64,000 nt of DNA from Verrucomicrobiaceae bacterium (lineage in GTDB: Bacteria; Verrucomicrobiota; Verrucomicrobiia; Verrucomicrobiales; Verrucomicrobiaceae). The stretch spans positions 1-64,000 of the forward strand of contig JAIXOU010000003.1 in assembly GCA_027486585.1 (NCBI GenBank), in the 5' to 3' direction. Below are positions 28,136 through 37,817 of the stretch, piece after piece; the first letter of the stretch is position 1, and each line of letters begins with the position of its first letter. The translations under genes were made by a program, and so were the position numbers. The notes below the pieces were generated by a model. The model did not search any database. It was not told the DNA's origin and worked only from the letters and a program-made list of their open reading frames with translations.

Positions 28136-31100
28136 ATGTCGATTGATCCTCACGATTCAGAAATTCCGCAAACGCCACCTGAGGCGGAGGGGATGACTTT
28201 TCCTTCGTTGGAGGAGCTGGCGAATCTGTTACCGCAGTACGAGGTGCATGAGATCATTGGGGTCGGGGGCATGGGTGCAGTTTATAAAGGCCGTCAAATG
28301 GCGCTGGATCGTTGGGTGGCTATCAAAGTGCTGCCAATAGCGGCATCGCAAAATGCTGAAGATACTCAGCGCTTCATCACTGAAGCACGGGCGATGGCCA
28401 AACTGGTGCATCCGCATATCGTGGCAGTGTTTGACTTTGGTCAGACCTTTCAGCGCCACCTATTCCTGGTCATGGAGTACGTGGAGGGCATGGATTTGCA
28501 TCTGCGCACGAAGGCGGGTGAAATCACGCCACAACGCGCCAGAGAAGTCATCGCCCAACTCTGTGATGCGCTTCAGTTTGCCCATGATCACGGCGTTGCG
28601 CATCGGGACATCAAACCAGCCAACATTCTCATCACCAATGATTGGAAGGTGAAAGTGGCCGACTTTGGTCTGGCTCGTGATTTGACGACGCAGCCCAATT
28701 CGGATGAGCCTGAATACGGCACGCCGGATTACACCGCTCCTGAGCGGCTCATTATTGGTGCCGTCGTGGATCATCGAGCAGACATCTATTCCCTCGGTGT
28801 AGTCATTCACGAAATGCTCACAGGCAAAACACCAGCGGCTGCAGGAAAGGAAGCTGGCAAAGGACTGCCAGACGGCTTTGCAGGAGTCATTTCAAAATGC
28901 CTGATGAGCGAGCCAGAGCGCCGCTATGAAAAGGCCAGTGATGTCAAAATAGCCCTTTTAACCGCCACTTCGGAAAAGGCCATTCAAACAGAGGCCCTCC
29001 GCAGCCAAGCATCGGCACAATCTGATACCAAGCCGACGGCATTTTCGAGCTATCAACCGCCACAATTTGGCAGGCTCAAACGTGGACTGGCTTCCGTAGG
29101 CTGGGGATTGGCTTGCGTGATCCTGGTGGGTGTTTTCGCTTGGTTTGCCCTCAAAGATAAAGTCAGCTTTGAGACGGAAAAACCGGAGGTCGCAACGACC
29201 ACTCCCCCACCCGTGATCGAGCCGCCTGCACCAACGCCGGAGATGACGCCTCCAGTTATTGTCGAAAAGGAGGTCACGCCTGCACCCGCAGTGCCGACAC
29301 CACCGATGACAACGCCGAAGGTCACCAAGGATATGGAAGACCCGACGCTGACGCCGAAAGACATGCCTAGAGCAGCTCCTTACAGCGTGCCAGATGGCCC
29401 TGTGGGTGGAGTGGCTAAGCTGAATGGCCATGACAGTGCCGTTTATGACATTGAGCTGCTCCAGGACGAGCACCGTGTTGTCTCTGTCGGCATGGATGGC
29501 ACGTTGCGTGTGTGGGATCTGCATACTCAAAAGGAAATTCTGCAGGTCGATGCAGACATGGATCAACTGCCAAGGCTACAGGTCGATACGGATGATTCAC
29601 GAGCCTTGATCGTTAGTTATAAAACAGATCAACTAGCCATGGTGGATCTGACGACGGGGCAGCTCACGCATCAGGTACAGTTTCCTGATGACACCCTATC
29701 GAACGCGATCCTGATGCCCCAAGCTAAAGCAGTGCTAGTCGCTGGGTCTCACAAGGAAGGAACCAACAATCTTTATCTCTGGCGGCCCGAGGAGGGAGAG
29801 GGTCTGAAGGCCGTAGAAGGTTATCTGGGACGGCCTTATGGCATGGCGCTTCATCCCGATGGCAAAAGTGTGATCATCAATGCATCCCGCGTTTTAGATC
29901 CGGAAAAAAACACCTTCCAAGCGGTGAACGAAGTTTACTCCGCTGAGTCAGGTCAATTCACGACCTTGGACGTCAAGAACCTGGGTTACATCACCCGGTT
30001 CTACGAAGTGCGCGGTGCCACAACCTTGCTGGCACGTGGGACGACAACCGTCGTTGCCAGCCTGCCGGATCTCTCCGTCAGTCTTTCACTGCCTGCCTTT
30101 AAAGCCAATGAGCCAGTGATCCTCACCGGACAAGTCACCGATGGCGGGCGCCTGCTTTTGACAAGCTGGACAGACAGCACACTGCGCGTCCATGAAGTGA
30201 GTCGTGGTGAAGAGATCTGGCGCCAGACAACCCCTGAGCCAGTGACTGATATCAGTCTCAGTCAAGACCAGCGCTGGGGCGTCTTCAGCACACGCTACAA
30301 AGATCCTAAAAATCAAACGGAAGGCGACTTTGATCTGCTCGTCTGGCGCATGCCAAAGTGGTCCGAACTGGAAAGCGTAAGGAGTGTTCAGGCCACGATC
30401 GCCAGTCAGATGATAGATCTGGCCAAGCATGATCCTGAGCTGGCCACCATGCGGGAAAATCTCCGGGCCTCTTTCCCGCCGCCAAATGAAGCCGAGTTCA
30501 CGGCCGAGAAACAGAAACTGGATGCACTCTACGTCGGAGCGCTACGACGCCAGATTCCGAGCCTGGCGCCAACCGAACAAAATGCCATGAAACAAGAGGT
30601 CGAAGTGATTGCTCTCGGCACTCCATTGCCAGATAAGAGCAACGATTTCTATTTGCCCCAAGGAGTGCAGAAGCTGCGAGGCATCTACCGAGCCCAGCTT
30701 CAATCGCTCCTGGATAAAAAAGCGCAATCTTTGGCCAAAGGTGCCCAAACCGTCGAAGCCTACCTGAATCCTCTCAAACAAAAGCGCGAATCAGCCAATG
30801 ATCGTCTGGGTGTAGGCCGCGTCATGGAAGTGCTGAAAGAGTGGACTCTGACAAGCCCAGCAAAAACAGGCTCTGAAACAGCACCGACAGGCACCACAGC
30901 TTCACCGACGACATCGACCCCGACCCAAAGGCCAGATCGTCCAGGAAGTGTCATCGCGATTCAGCGAGTCGCGCAAAACACCAGCCCCATGATGCCGACT
31001 CCCGAAGTGGGCCGAGTGCCGCGTGATTTGGGTCCGGTCGTCGCCATCGCCGGCGGCGCAGATCATGTGATCGCTCTTCTACCAGACGGCCGCTTGCGTG

Positions 31101-31825
31101 CTTGGGGAAGTTGGGAAGGCCAACCAGCTGCGACACCGAGCGAGGCTACGGATGTCGTCCAAATCGACAGTACCGATTTGACCGCCGTCGCCCTTCGCAA
31201 AGATGGCCAAGTGTGGTGTTGGGGTGCCAGCACCGCTACGACACCGACGCAATGGGAAGCTCCGAGAGGAAAGACGCCTTTACACGTTTATGCAGGCATC
31301 ACTCAGACAGGCTATGTCTTGTGCACGGATGGAAGTCTTGAACCTATCGGCTCAATCAATCCTGCTGCACCCACAGCTCTAGGCCCCGTGGCCAAGCTTC
31401 AATACATCCCCACCACGGGTGGCTGGTGCGCCCTATTGTCAAAGGGTGGCGAGCCCGTTTATTGGGGCACCATGCAGTCACCCATCACTCCCCTGCCCGC
31501 TGAGATGCGTGATTTGATCAGTGTTGGCCTTTCACCCAGCTATGGGGTGGCTCTGCAGAGGGACGGAACCCTGACAGGCTGGGGACAGTTGGCCCAAGAT
31601 CAGCGATTTAGAACCCGCAAATTCACGGGCGGAATCGACATCTGCCATGATTACTCAGGACGCGTCTTTCCCGTGCATCGTTCTGATCACTCCTGGGAAC
31701 TTGTACCCAACCCAAGTGTCCCAGAATATGTAGCCGAAGATCGCAGCAGTGTGCTCGAAGGAAGACTCCGCAGCTGCATTGATGCTGTATTCACCAAAGA
31801 GTTCGTCATCGGCCTAAAGCCGTAA
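28136..31825 (+). CDS. Transmembrane Ser/Thr protein kinase fused to WD40-like and RCC1-like repeats
   Basis: 1,229 residues. The cytosolic PASTA-less kinase domain (about 35-290) is intact: IGVGGMGAVYKG (41-52), VAIK with Lys64, HRDIKPAN with catalytic Asp158, DFGLAR (176-181) and TPDYTAPE. A membrane segment (about 318-340, LACVILVGVFAWFALK) follows. A Pro/Thr-rich linker leads to a WD40-like propeller (starting LNGHDSAVYDIELL...LRVWDL, about 430-760), a helical spacer, and RCC1-like repeats (about 965-1225, AGGADHVIALLPDGRLRAWG, LRKDGQVWCWG, LQRDGTLTGWG). Probably an envelope-sensing kinase whose extracytoplasmic propellers bind a partner. No cognate phosphatase or substrate gene is adjacent. 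Confidence 0.9.
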   Translation: MSIDPHDSEIPQTPPEAEGMTFPSLEELANLLPQYEVHEIIGVGGMGAVYKGRQMALDRWVAIKVLPIAASQNAEDTQRFITEARAMAKLVHPHIVAVFDFGQTFQRHLFLVMEYVEGMDLHLRTKAGEITPQRAREVIAQLCDALQFAHDHGVAHRDIKPANILITNDWKVKVADFGLARDLTTQPNSDEPEYGTPDYTAPERLIIGAVVDHRADIYSLGVVIHEMLTGKTPAAAGKEAGKGLPDGFAGVISKCLMSEPERRYEKASDVKIALLTATSEKAIQTEALRSQASAQSDTKPTAFSSYQPPQFGRLKRGLASVGWGLACVILVGVFAWFALKDKVSFETEKPEVATTTPPPVIEPPAPTPEMTPPVIVEKEVTPAPAVPTPPMTTPKVTKDMEDPTLTPKDMPRAAPYSVPDGPVGGVAKLNGHDSAVYDIELLQDEHRVVSVGMDGTLRVWDLHTQKEILQVDADMDQLPRLQVDTDDSRALIVSYKTDQLAMVDLTTGQLTHQVQFPDDTLSNAILMPQAKAVLVAGSHKEGTNNLYLWRPEEGEGLKAVEGYLGRPYGMALHPDGKSVIINASRVLDPEKNTFQAVNEVYSAESGQFTTLDVKNLGYITRFYEVRGATTLLARGTTTVVASLPDLSVSLSLPAFKANEPVILTGQVTDGGRLLLTSWTDSTLRVHEVSRGEEIWRQTTPEPVTDISLSQDQRWGVFSTRYKDPKNQTEGDFDLLVWRMPKWSELESVRSVQATIASQMIDLAKHDPELATMRENLRASFPPPNEAEFTAEKQKLDALYVGALRRQIPSLAPTEQNAMKQEVEVIALGTPLPDKSNDFYLPQGVQKLRGIYRAQLQSLLDKKAQSLAKGAQTVEAYLNPLKQKRESANDRLGVGRVMEVLKEWTLTSPAKTGSETAPTGTTASPTTSTPTQRPDRPGSVIAIQRVAQNTSPMMPTPEVGRVPRDLGPVVAIAGGADHVIALLPDGRLRAWGSWEGQPAATPSEATDVVQIDSTDLTAVALRKDGQVWCWGASTATTPTQWEAPRGKTPLHVYAGITQTGYVLCTDGSLEPIGSINPAAPTALGPVAKLQYIPTTGGWCALLSKGGEPVYWGTMQSPITPLPAEMRDLISVGLSPSYGVALQRDGTLTGWGQLAQDQRFRTRKFTGGIDICHDYSGRVFPVHRSDHSWELVPNPSVPEYVAEDRSSVLEGRLRSCIDAVFTKEFVIGLKP

Positions 31826-31835
31826 CTTTAAGACC

Positions 31836-32615
31836 CTACTGAGCAGTGGCAGCCTTGCGATTCTGATAGAAGACGCTGCGGACGGAAACGTAGGGATCCA
31901 CAGAGTTGGCGCGTGAGCTATCATACTTTTCGAGCTGATCAGGAAGTGAGCGGACCGTATTCGCAGCTGAAGGAATCCACTCCGTCTTTTCTGCACCCCC
32001 ACGCAGCTTAAACAGCCAGTTCACCGGATTCAAAGCGTAATCGCCTGCCAAGCCAACCGCTTCACGAGCACTGCTTGGTCCAAAGACTGGAAGCACAAGA
32101 AAAGGACCGTGACCGATCCCCCAGGTCGCCAATGTTTGCCCAGAATCTTCGGAAGGAACATCGGCCAAGGAAGAGATGCGGTCCGACTGTTTGATGAGTC
32201 CGCCAAATCCCGCGAAGGTGTTCACGCCAAACTTCTGCACCTCTTTACCCGCACGATCAAACTTGCCTTGAAGGCTACTATTCACGAAGCGGACGGGAAA
32301 CTTGGCGTTTTCAAACGCATTATCCACGCCTTGGCGGAACGGCTTTGGCGTCACAGTGGTGTAGCCTTTAGCAATGGGTCGGAAGAGGGCGTTATAAATG
32401 CCGTGGTTGAGTGTAAACGTGGCCCGATTAAGCGGCTCCAAAGGATCAGAAACCTGAACGGCATCATAATCATCCAAGGCGTCTGTGGCTGTGCCGCCAG
32501 CAGTAGCTGCGGTTGCTGTGGTAGCGGAGGCAGTGGTTGTAGCCGTTTTGGTTGAAGTACAGTCTGCCAGGAAGACAGCGGCAGCCGGCAGGAGAAGGCG
32601 GAAGTTGATTTTCAT
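31836..32615 (-). CDS. mlaA: MlaA family outer-membrane lipoprotein (VacJ)
   Basis: 259 residues with a lipoprotein signal (lipobox LADC, Cys19) followed by an Ala/Thr-rich linker. The MlaA core has DPLEPLNRATFTLNHGIYNALFRPIAKGY, FENAKFPVRFVNSSLQGKF, FGVNTFAGFGGL and LATWGIGHGPFLVLPVFGPSSAREAVG. MlaA removes phospholipids from the outer leaflet and passes them to MlaC. It is the last gene of a minus-strand mlaEFDCA operon and overlaps mlaC by four bases. Ten bases separate its stop from the convergent kinase gene. Confidence 0.93.
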   Translation of the reverse strand: MKINFRLLLPAAAVFLADCTSTKTATTTASATTATAATAGGTATDALDDYDAVQVSDPLEPLNRATFTLNHGIYNALFRPIAKGYTTVTPKPFRQGVDNAFENAKFPVRFVNSSLQGKFDRAGKEVQKFGVNTFAGFGGLIKQSDRISSLADVPSEDSGQTLATWGIGHGPFLVLPVFGPSSAREAVGLAGDYALNPVNWLFKLRGGAEKTEWIPSAANTVRSLPDQLEKYDSSRANSVDPYVSVRSVFYQNRKAATAQ

Positions 32616-33196
32616 TTGGGGCGGGAGACGGATTGTTCGAGTGAGCTGATGACGGCAGGAGCGCCACCACTTTTAAACTTAGCATCCAACTGCGTGCGGT
32701 AATTGGCGATGAGGCTGACACCTTCAATCACGACGTCCGTGATCTTCCAGCTGCCTTCCTGCTCCAGACGATAGGTGACACTGTAGCGGCTGCCTTGGTA
32801 AACCAACTTGGTCGGCACGTCCACTCGACCTGCGGCAGGGGTTACCGCTGCCAGATAGCTCATCACGGGGCGCTCACCCGGGGTGAACTTGCTGCTGTAA
32901 GTACGGATCACGAGGGTCGTGAAAAGCTGCGTAGCTTTTCGTTGCTGATCAGGCGTGAACTGCCGCCAACCTGGACCCACGGCACGTCGTGCCATGGTTT
33001 CAAAACTGATGTAGCGTTGCAGAATCGGACGCACCTTTTCTGCTAGGGCAGATGAATTAGCCGCACGATCAGAAGTCGCCAAAACTTCATCGACAGCCTT
33101 TTTCAAAAACTGCTCTGCCTCGGTTGCAGGCGCACTCCAAGAAATGGATGAGAACGAAAAACAACATACTAGGGGCAATAGACTACGGCGATTCAT
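32612..33196 (-). CDS. mlaC: MlaC family periplasmic phospholipid shuttle
   Basis: 194 residues. A signal peptide (to about SWSA at residue 22) is followed by an MlaC/Ttg2D domain: FLKKAVDEVLATSD, ISFETMARRAVGPGWRQFTPDQQRKATQLFTTLVIRTYSSKF, then YRLEQEGSWKITDVVIEGVSLIANYRTQL. Carries lipid between MlaA and the inner-membrane MlaFED complex. ATGA overlaps with both neighbours (mlaD at 33193-33196, mlaA at 32612-32615) show translational coupling. Confidence 0.9.
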   Translation of the reverse strand: MNRRSLLPLVCCFSFSSISWSAPATEAEQFLKKAVDEVLATSDRAANSSALAEKVRPILQRYISFETMARRAVGPGWRQFTPDQQRKATQLFTTLVIRTYSSKFTPGERPVMSYLAAVTPAAGRVDVPTKLVYQGSRYSVTYRLEQEGSWKITDVVIEGVSLIANYRTQLDAKFKSGGAPAVISSLEQSVSRPK

Positions 33197-33675
33197 GGCG
33201 CAGGTGCTGGGGTAGAGGGGTTATCCTTGTCAACGCTTCCGAAGGCCATTTTCCCGATCAATCCTTCCAGATCAACTGCTGATTCTGTCATTGTGATACG
33301 ATTTCCTGGGGCCAAATACGTCTCATCGGCTCCTGGAGCCAAGGCAATGAACTTATCGCCAATCAAACCTGTCGTCTTGATTGAAGCCATCGAGTCCGTT
33401 GGCAATTTCACATCGTCAGTCACACGAAAGGAGACAATCGCCGTATAATCCGTGGGCTCCATGCGGATGGACTCGACGCGACCAACCGCTACGCCAGCGA
33501 CCACCACGTTGCTGCCCATATTGAGGCCACCGACGTTGGTAAAGCGAGCTTCCAGCGTGTAGGTGCCACCGCCGAGCAGAGAACCTGCACCGAGCTTGAT
33601 GGTGAGATAGGCGACTGCGATGAGTCCGATCAGGACAAAGACACCGACGAGGAGTTCCAGCTTGGTTTGTTTCAT
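33193..33675 (-). CDS. mlaD: MlaD family MCE-domain protein
   Basis: 160 residues. An N-terminal membrane helix (LELLVGVFVLIGLIAVAYLTIKLG) is followed by an MCE domain (YTLEARFTNVGGLNMGSNVVVAGVAVGRVESI, then TGLIGDKFIALAPG). It forms the hexameric lipid channel of the MlaFEDB transporter. Typical length. Six bases after mlaF and overlapping mlaC. Confidence 0.93.
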   Translation of the reverse strand: MKQTKLELLVGVFVLIGLIAVAYLTIKLGAGSLLGGGTYTLEARFTNVGGLNMGSNVVVAGVAVGRVESIRMEPTDYTAIVSFRVTDDVKLPTDSMASIKTTGLIGDKFIALAPGADETYLAPGNRITMTESAVDLEGLIGKMAFGSVDKDNPSTPAPAP

Positions 33676-33681
33676 GAGAAA

Positions 33682-34488
33682 TCAGTCTTCTGTGGGCAAA
33701 GAGCCGCCGTGACGCAGAGAGGCAAGAGCAGTGCCAAGTGCTACGGCACTGTCACGAAAACTTGTGACCACGGCATCTGTGGACTGGGCAAACTCGGCGG
33801 GAGTGCCCTGAAAATGCATGCGACCTTGATCCAGCAATGCCACGCGATCACTGGCAGCCATGGCTTCCTGCACGTCATGAGTCACAATGACGGCGGTGAA
33901 ACCGAATTGTCTCTGATACTTAGCGATCATCAAAAACACCGCATTTCTCCGCAACGGATCCAGACCCGCCGTCGGTTCATCAAAAAGCACCAGTTCAGGG
34001 CGGGTCACGATAGCACGCGCCAAGGCCAAACGCTTCTGCATGCCGCCAGACATCTGGCTGGGATAACTGTGCAAATGCTGCTCTAGCTCAAGCTGACGCA
34101 GCGCCTCAAGACTGCGTTCCTGGATCTCCGCATCTGAGGCATCACTGGTTTGTTCCAATGGCAGACGCACGTTCTCCAGAGCTGTCAGGGAATCAAACAG
34201 CGCGTTGCTTTGAAAAAGAAAACTGCAACGCCGACGAAACTCTGCACGAGTCACCGGATCAGCCGCAGTCAGTAGCTTCCCATCAAACAAGACCTGCCCT
34301 TCATCGGCGGGCATGATGTCAGCCAGGCATTTCAGAAAGACCGACTTCCCAGTGCCACTGCGCCCGAGAACCGTCACCAGACTGCCTCTCGGCACATCGA
34401 GATCCGTGCCGGAAAGCACGATGTTATCGCCGAAGCGCTTATGCACGCCTTTGACTTGCAGGAGAAGAGAGGGAGGAGCTTCAGCCAT
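33682..34488 (-). CDS. mlaF: MlaF family ABC transporter ATP-binding protein
   Basis: 268 residues. Walker A is GRSGTGKS. The Q-loop is in FLFQSNALF, the ABC signature MSGGMQKRLALARA, Walker B LVLFDEPTAGLD, and the H-loop VTHD. It drives lipid transport through MlaE/MlaD. It lies two bases after mlaE. No mlaB (STAS protein) is present in the operon, as in many bacteria outside the Enterobacteria. Confidence 0.94.
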   Translation of the reverse strand: MAEAPPSLLLQVKGVHKRFGDNIVLSGTDLDVPRGSLVTVLGRSGTGKSVFLKCLADIMPADEGQVLFDGKLLTAADPVTRAEFRRRCSFLFQSNALFDSLTALENVRLPLEQTSDASDAEIQERSLEALRQLELEQHLHSYPSQMSGGMQKRLALARAIVTRPELVLFDEPTAGLDPLRRNAVFLMIAKYQRQFGFTAVIVTHDVQEAMAASDRVALLDQGRMHFQGTPAEFAQSTDAVVTSFRDSAVALGTALASLRHGGSLPTED

Positions 34489-34490
34489 GG

Positions 34491-35267
34491 TCAGACGAGG
34501 AAAGAAGTGATCACATAATCCGCCGCCAACACCAAAATGGAGGATTGCACCACTGCACGTGTCGTCGAGGCGCTGACGCCGCGTGCCCCGCTGGCGCTGC
34601 GATTGCGGTGGGTGTTAAAGCCGTGGTAGCAGCATAAAGCGATGGTGAGCAAACCAAAAGTGGCCGCTTTGATGAAGCACTCATTCACATCCTGAGAAGC
34701 CACCGCGCGCTCTACCGCCGACCAATATACCCCCGGTTGAATCCCCAATAAAAGGGAGCCCGAAAGCGAGCCGCCCCACAGACCGACGGTGACAAACAGA
34801 GCCGTCTGCATCGGATACACCACGAGGGCGGCGATCAGGCGCGGAGTGATCAGGTAGCCAAGACTATTCACGCCCATGGTTTCCAGAGCAGCGATCTGCT
34901 CGGAGTTCCGCTGAATGCCTAACTCAGCCGCTAATGCCGAACCCGCCTGCCCGACCAGCATCAGCGCAGCCAAAACCGGACCTAATTCACGCACAAGACT
35001 CAGTGACACTAGAGCCCCCAGAAGACTTTCAGAGCCAAAGCGGTTTAGCACATAATACCCCTGAAGACCGAGCACCAAGCCAGTGAACATGCCCACAATG
35101 AGAATCACGGGCAAACAACGTACACCCTGCTCAAATCCAGCGCGCGCAATGCGGCGTAGCAATCGCCTCGATCCGAAGACCGCCTGGAAAGATCGGAGAG
35201 TAAAAAGCGCAAAATCACCCAACCCGTGAACGAGCGTGAGCGTTTGTTTTCCGAGAAAGCTTACCAT
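34491..35267 (-). CDS. mlaE: MlaE family ABC transporter permease
   Basis: 258 residues with several membrane helices. The MlaE family core is present (PVILIVGMFTGLVLGLQGYYVL, LVRELGPVLAALMLVGQAGSALAAELG, QIAALETMGVNSLGYLITPRLIAALVVYP). It is first in the mlaEFDCA operon. Divergent from the methyltransferase gene across 97 bases that probably hold both promoters; no clear boxes were chosen. Confidence 0.94.
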   Translation of the reverse strand: MVSFLGKQTLTLVHGLGDFALFTLRSFQAVFGSRRLLRRIARAGFEQGVRCLPVILIVGMFTGLVLGLQGYYVLNRFGSESLLGALVSLSLVRELGPVLAALMLVGQAGSALAAELGIQRNSEQIAALETMGVNSLGYLITPRLIAALVVYPMQTALFVTVGLWGGSLSGSLLLGIQPGVYWSAVERAVASQDVNECFIKAATFGLLTIALCCYHGFNTHRNRSASGARGVSASTTRAVVQSSILVLAADYVITSFLV

Positions 35268-35364
35268 AGGACAATGCCGTCAGTCTTCTAAATGAAAAGC
35301 CACGCGGATGCAAACACACTCCGCATTTCTTGCGAGGATGCACGGACTGCGCTAGGCACCCAAG

Positions 35365-36147
35365 ATGCAGATCACCAGCTCCAGCAATGAACGAATCAAG
35401 CACGCCCGCCGAGTACGTGAAGGCCGCGAGTCGGGGCTCATTTTCATCGAAGGGCTTCGCCTGGCTGAAGAGGCCGTGAACTCTGGACTGATCATCGAAT
35501 CATGTTTCAGCATACCTACTGAGGATCAACGAACAATCACACTGCTCAGCAAGCTAAACGATCGCGACATCCCTATCTACCTGACGTTACCAAGCATCCT
35601 AGAGTCCCTCGGAGATACCGTGCAGACACAGGGAGTCATATTCATCGCGCAAAGACCGCAGCTGGCCGCAGCGGATTTGTTTCAGCAGCGCGGCAGCCTT
35701 TATCTGGCGCTGGATCGAGTGCAGGATCCCGGAAACATGGGCACTCTACTGCGCACGGCAGAAGCGGCTGGCACTAATGGCGTCATGACACTTGGAGGCA
35801 GTGTGGATGTCTTTTCACCCAAAGTGCTGCGCAGTTCCATGGGCTCTGCTTTCCGCCTGCCCGTGCTGACTCAGGTCACTTCAGAATCGCTGATGGCGCT
35901 CAAAGCAGAACATCATCTGCAACTCGTGGCAGCGGCTGGAGAAGGAGATTTAGATTACACCGACTACGATTGGAGTCAGCCCACGCTTCTCATTCTGGGC
36001 AATGAAGGGCGCGGAGTGAATCCAGACATCATGCAGCAATGTGATGCTCTTTTACGCATTCCGATGGCTCCGCAAGTGGAGTCTCTCAATGTGGCCACAG
36101 CCGGTGCCGTCATGCTGTTTGAAGCAGCTCGGCAGCGGCGCAAGTGA
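35365..36147 (+). CDS. SpoU/TrmH-family RNA 2'-O-methyltransferase
   Basis: 260 residues. The N-terminal substrate-binding domain (MQITSSSNERIKHARRVREGRESGLIFIEGLRL) is followed by the knotted SPOUT domain with motif 1 LDRVQDPGNMGTLLRTAEA, motif 2 LILGNEGRGV and motif 3 IPM...SLNVATAGAVMLFE. Uses S-adenosylmethionine to methylate a ribose in rRNA or tRNA; the target base is not shown by sequence. Cytosolic. 45 bases before the DUF1501 gene on the same strand. Confidence 0.93.
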   Translation: MQITSSSNERIKHARRVREGRESGLIFIEGLRLAEEAVNSGLIIESCFSIPTEDQRTITLLSKLNDRDIPIYLTLPSILESLGDTVQTQGVIFIAQRPQLAAADLFQQRGSLYLALDRVQDPGNMGTLLRTAEAAGTNGVMTLGGSVDVFSPKVLRSSMGSAFRLPVLTQVTSESLMALKAEHHLQLVAAAGEGDLDYTDYDWSQPTLLILGNEGRGVNPDIMQQCDALLRIPMAPQVESLNVATAGAVMLFEAARQRRK

Positions 36148-36192
36148 TCTAAATCGAAAGCTCGCTCTGGGAAAGACCGTATTCGTTCGATC

Positions 36193-37659
36193 ATGAATCC
36201 CTTGCTCGATTACCATCGCCTCCAGACGCGCCGCCAATTCTTTGGGGACACAGGGCTGCGCGTGGGTGGGATCGCCCTAGCTTCCATGATGGGCCATGAG
36301 CTGGCTTCTGCTGCACCTGCAAAAGGGCTGGTGCACCCGCCAATGCCAGGACTGCCCCATTTTGCGCCGAAAGCAAAACGCCTGATCTACCTGCACATGA
36401 ATGGGGCACCGTCCCAGCTGGACCTCTGGGATCACAAGCCGCAGCTGAAGGCGTTTTTTGATAAAGATCTTCCAGAAAGTGTTCGCAATGGACAGCGCAT
36501 CACCACCATGACCAGTGGTCAGTCGAGGCTGGCCGTGGCACCATCCATGTTCAATTTTCAGCAACATGGCAAAAGCGGCACCTGGGTAAGTGAGCTGATG
36601 CCATACACCGCCAAAATTGTCGATGAACTGGCGCTCATCAAAACCGTCAACACCACTGCGATCAATCATGATCCGGCCTGCACCTTTGTCATGACTGGAA
36701 GCGAGGTGCCAGGCAAGGCCAGCATCGGATCATGGCTGGCCTACGGACTTGGCAGCCTCAGCAATGATCTACCGGCCTTTGTCGTCTTCACGCCCAGCTT
36801 CCCTGCCGCCAGCCAGGCACAGGCTTTGTTTACCCGCATGTGGAGCAGTGGTTACCTGCCCACCAAATACACCGGCGTCGCTCTGCGCGGCCAGGGTGAT
36901 CCGGTGCTCTACGTCAAGAACCCGCCGGGCGTCAATGCCAGTGATCGGCGCACCATGCTGGATGCTCTAAACCAGCTCAACCACATCCAGCACGACCGCA
37001 TTGGCGACCCTGAAATCCAGACTCGAATCGCTCAATACGAAATGGCTTTTCGCATGCAGAGCAGTGTCCCAGAGCTCACCGACCTAGCGGGCGAGAGCAA
37101 AGCCACGCTAGAGATGTATGGGGCGGATGTTCACCGCTCTGGCAGCTTCACTCACAGCGCCATCATGGCCCGGCGACTGATTGAACGTGGCACTCGCGTG
37201 GTGCAGATTCTGCATCGTGGTTGGGATCAGCACAACAGTCTGCCCAAGCTCCTGCGTGGTCAGATTCAGGACACCGATCAGGCCTGTTCGGCCCTTGTCA
37301 TGGACCTCAAAGAACGCGGCCTGCTAGAAGACACCCTCGTCGTCTGGGGAGGCGAGTTTGGCAGAACCGTTTACTCCCAGGGCACACTCACGAAAGACAA
37401 CTACGGCCGTGATCATCATCCGCGCAATTTCTGCATGTGGATGGCTGGCGGCGGAGTCAAAGGCGGCACCGTTTATGGAGAAACGGATGACTTCAGCTAC
37501 AACATCGTGAAAGACCCCGTCAACATCAATGACCTCAATGCCACAATCCTGCATCTCATGGGCATCGATCACTCACGATTCAGCTTCAAATTCCAAGGCC
37601 TCGATCAGCGACTCACCGGCGTCGAAGAACATCACGTCGTCAAAGGTGTGCTGGCTTAG
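36193..37659 (+). CDS. DUF1501 domain protein (sulfatase-like fold), second copy
   Basis: 488 residues. Tat-type signal ([26 protein letters not shown]). Core motifs are [70 protein letters not shown] and [21 protein letters not shown]. Unlike the copy at 8110 it has no DUF1549/DUF1553 neighbour. Its TAG stop spans the left junction of a MITE-like element: T and A come from the TTA target duplication and G is the element's first base. Before insertion the stop would have been TAA. Confidence 0.9.
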   Translation: MNPLLDYHRLQTRRQFFGDTGLRVGGIALASMMGHELASAAPAKGLVHPPMPGLPHFAPKAKRLIYLHMNGAPSQLDLWDHKPQLKAFFDKDLPESVRNGQRITTMTSGQSRLAVAPSMFNFQQHGKSGTWVSELMPYTAKIVDELALIKTVNTTAINHDPACTFVMTGSEVPGKASIGSWLAYGLGSLSNDLPAFVVFTPSFPAASQAQALFTRMWSSGYLPTKYTGVALRGQGDPVLYVKNPPGVNASDRRTMLDALNQLNHIQHDRIGDPEIQTRIAQYEMAFRMQSSVPELTDLAGESKATLEMYGADVHRSGSFTHSAIMARRLIERGTRVVQILHRGWDQHNSLPKLLRGQIQDTDQACSALVMDLKERGLLEDTLVVWGGEFGRTVYSQGTLTKDNYGRDHHPRNFCMWMAGGGVKGGTVYGETDDFSYNIVKDPVNINDLNATILHLMGIDHSRFSFKFQGLDQRLTGVEEHHVVKGVLA

Positions 37660-37817
37660 GGACTCTGACAGAATTTATTATCCAAATTTACTTGGTCATT
37701 AAACCTCTGGCTTCGTTGCGCCTCAGTTACAGATCGCTCAGATATGCTCCTTCGTTGCGCCTTGCCAGAGGCTCAAATACCAGCGCAGCTTTAGATAATT
37801 AATTCTGTCCGAGTCCC
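37659..37817. mobile_element. 159-bp MITE-like element between convergent genes
   Basis: Terminal inverted repeats at 37659-37686 and 37790-37817 match at 25 of 28 positions (GGGACTC-GACAGAATT...). The flanks TTA (37656-37658) and TTA (37818-37820) form a 3-bp target-site duplication. Inside is a second perfect inverted repeat, CCTCTGGC/GCCAGAGG (37704-37711 and 37764-37771), and a direct repeat CTTCGTTGCGCCT (37711-37723 and 37750-37762). There is no coding capacity, so a parent transposase would be needed in trans. It may also terminate transcription from both sides. Confidence 0.8.

Noticed and set aside
37678-37686. DnaA box (TTATCCAAA) suggesting oriC
   Set aside because: Two mismatches from TTATCCACA, a single site, and it lies inside the MITE-like end.
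37659-37817. tRNA-like fold from the strong inverted repeats
   Set aside because: No cloverleaf arms or T-loop consensus; the inverted ends and TTA duplication fit a mobile element.
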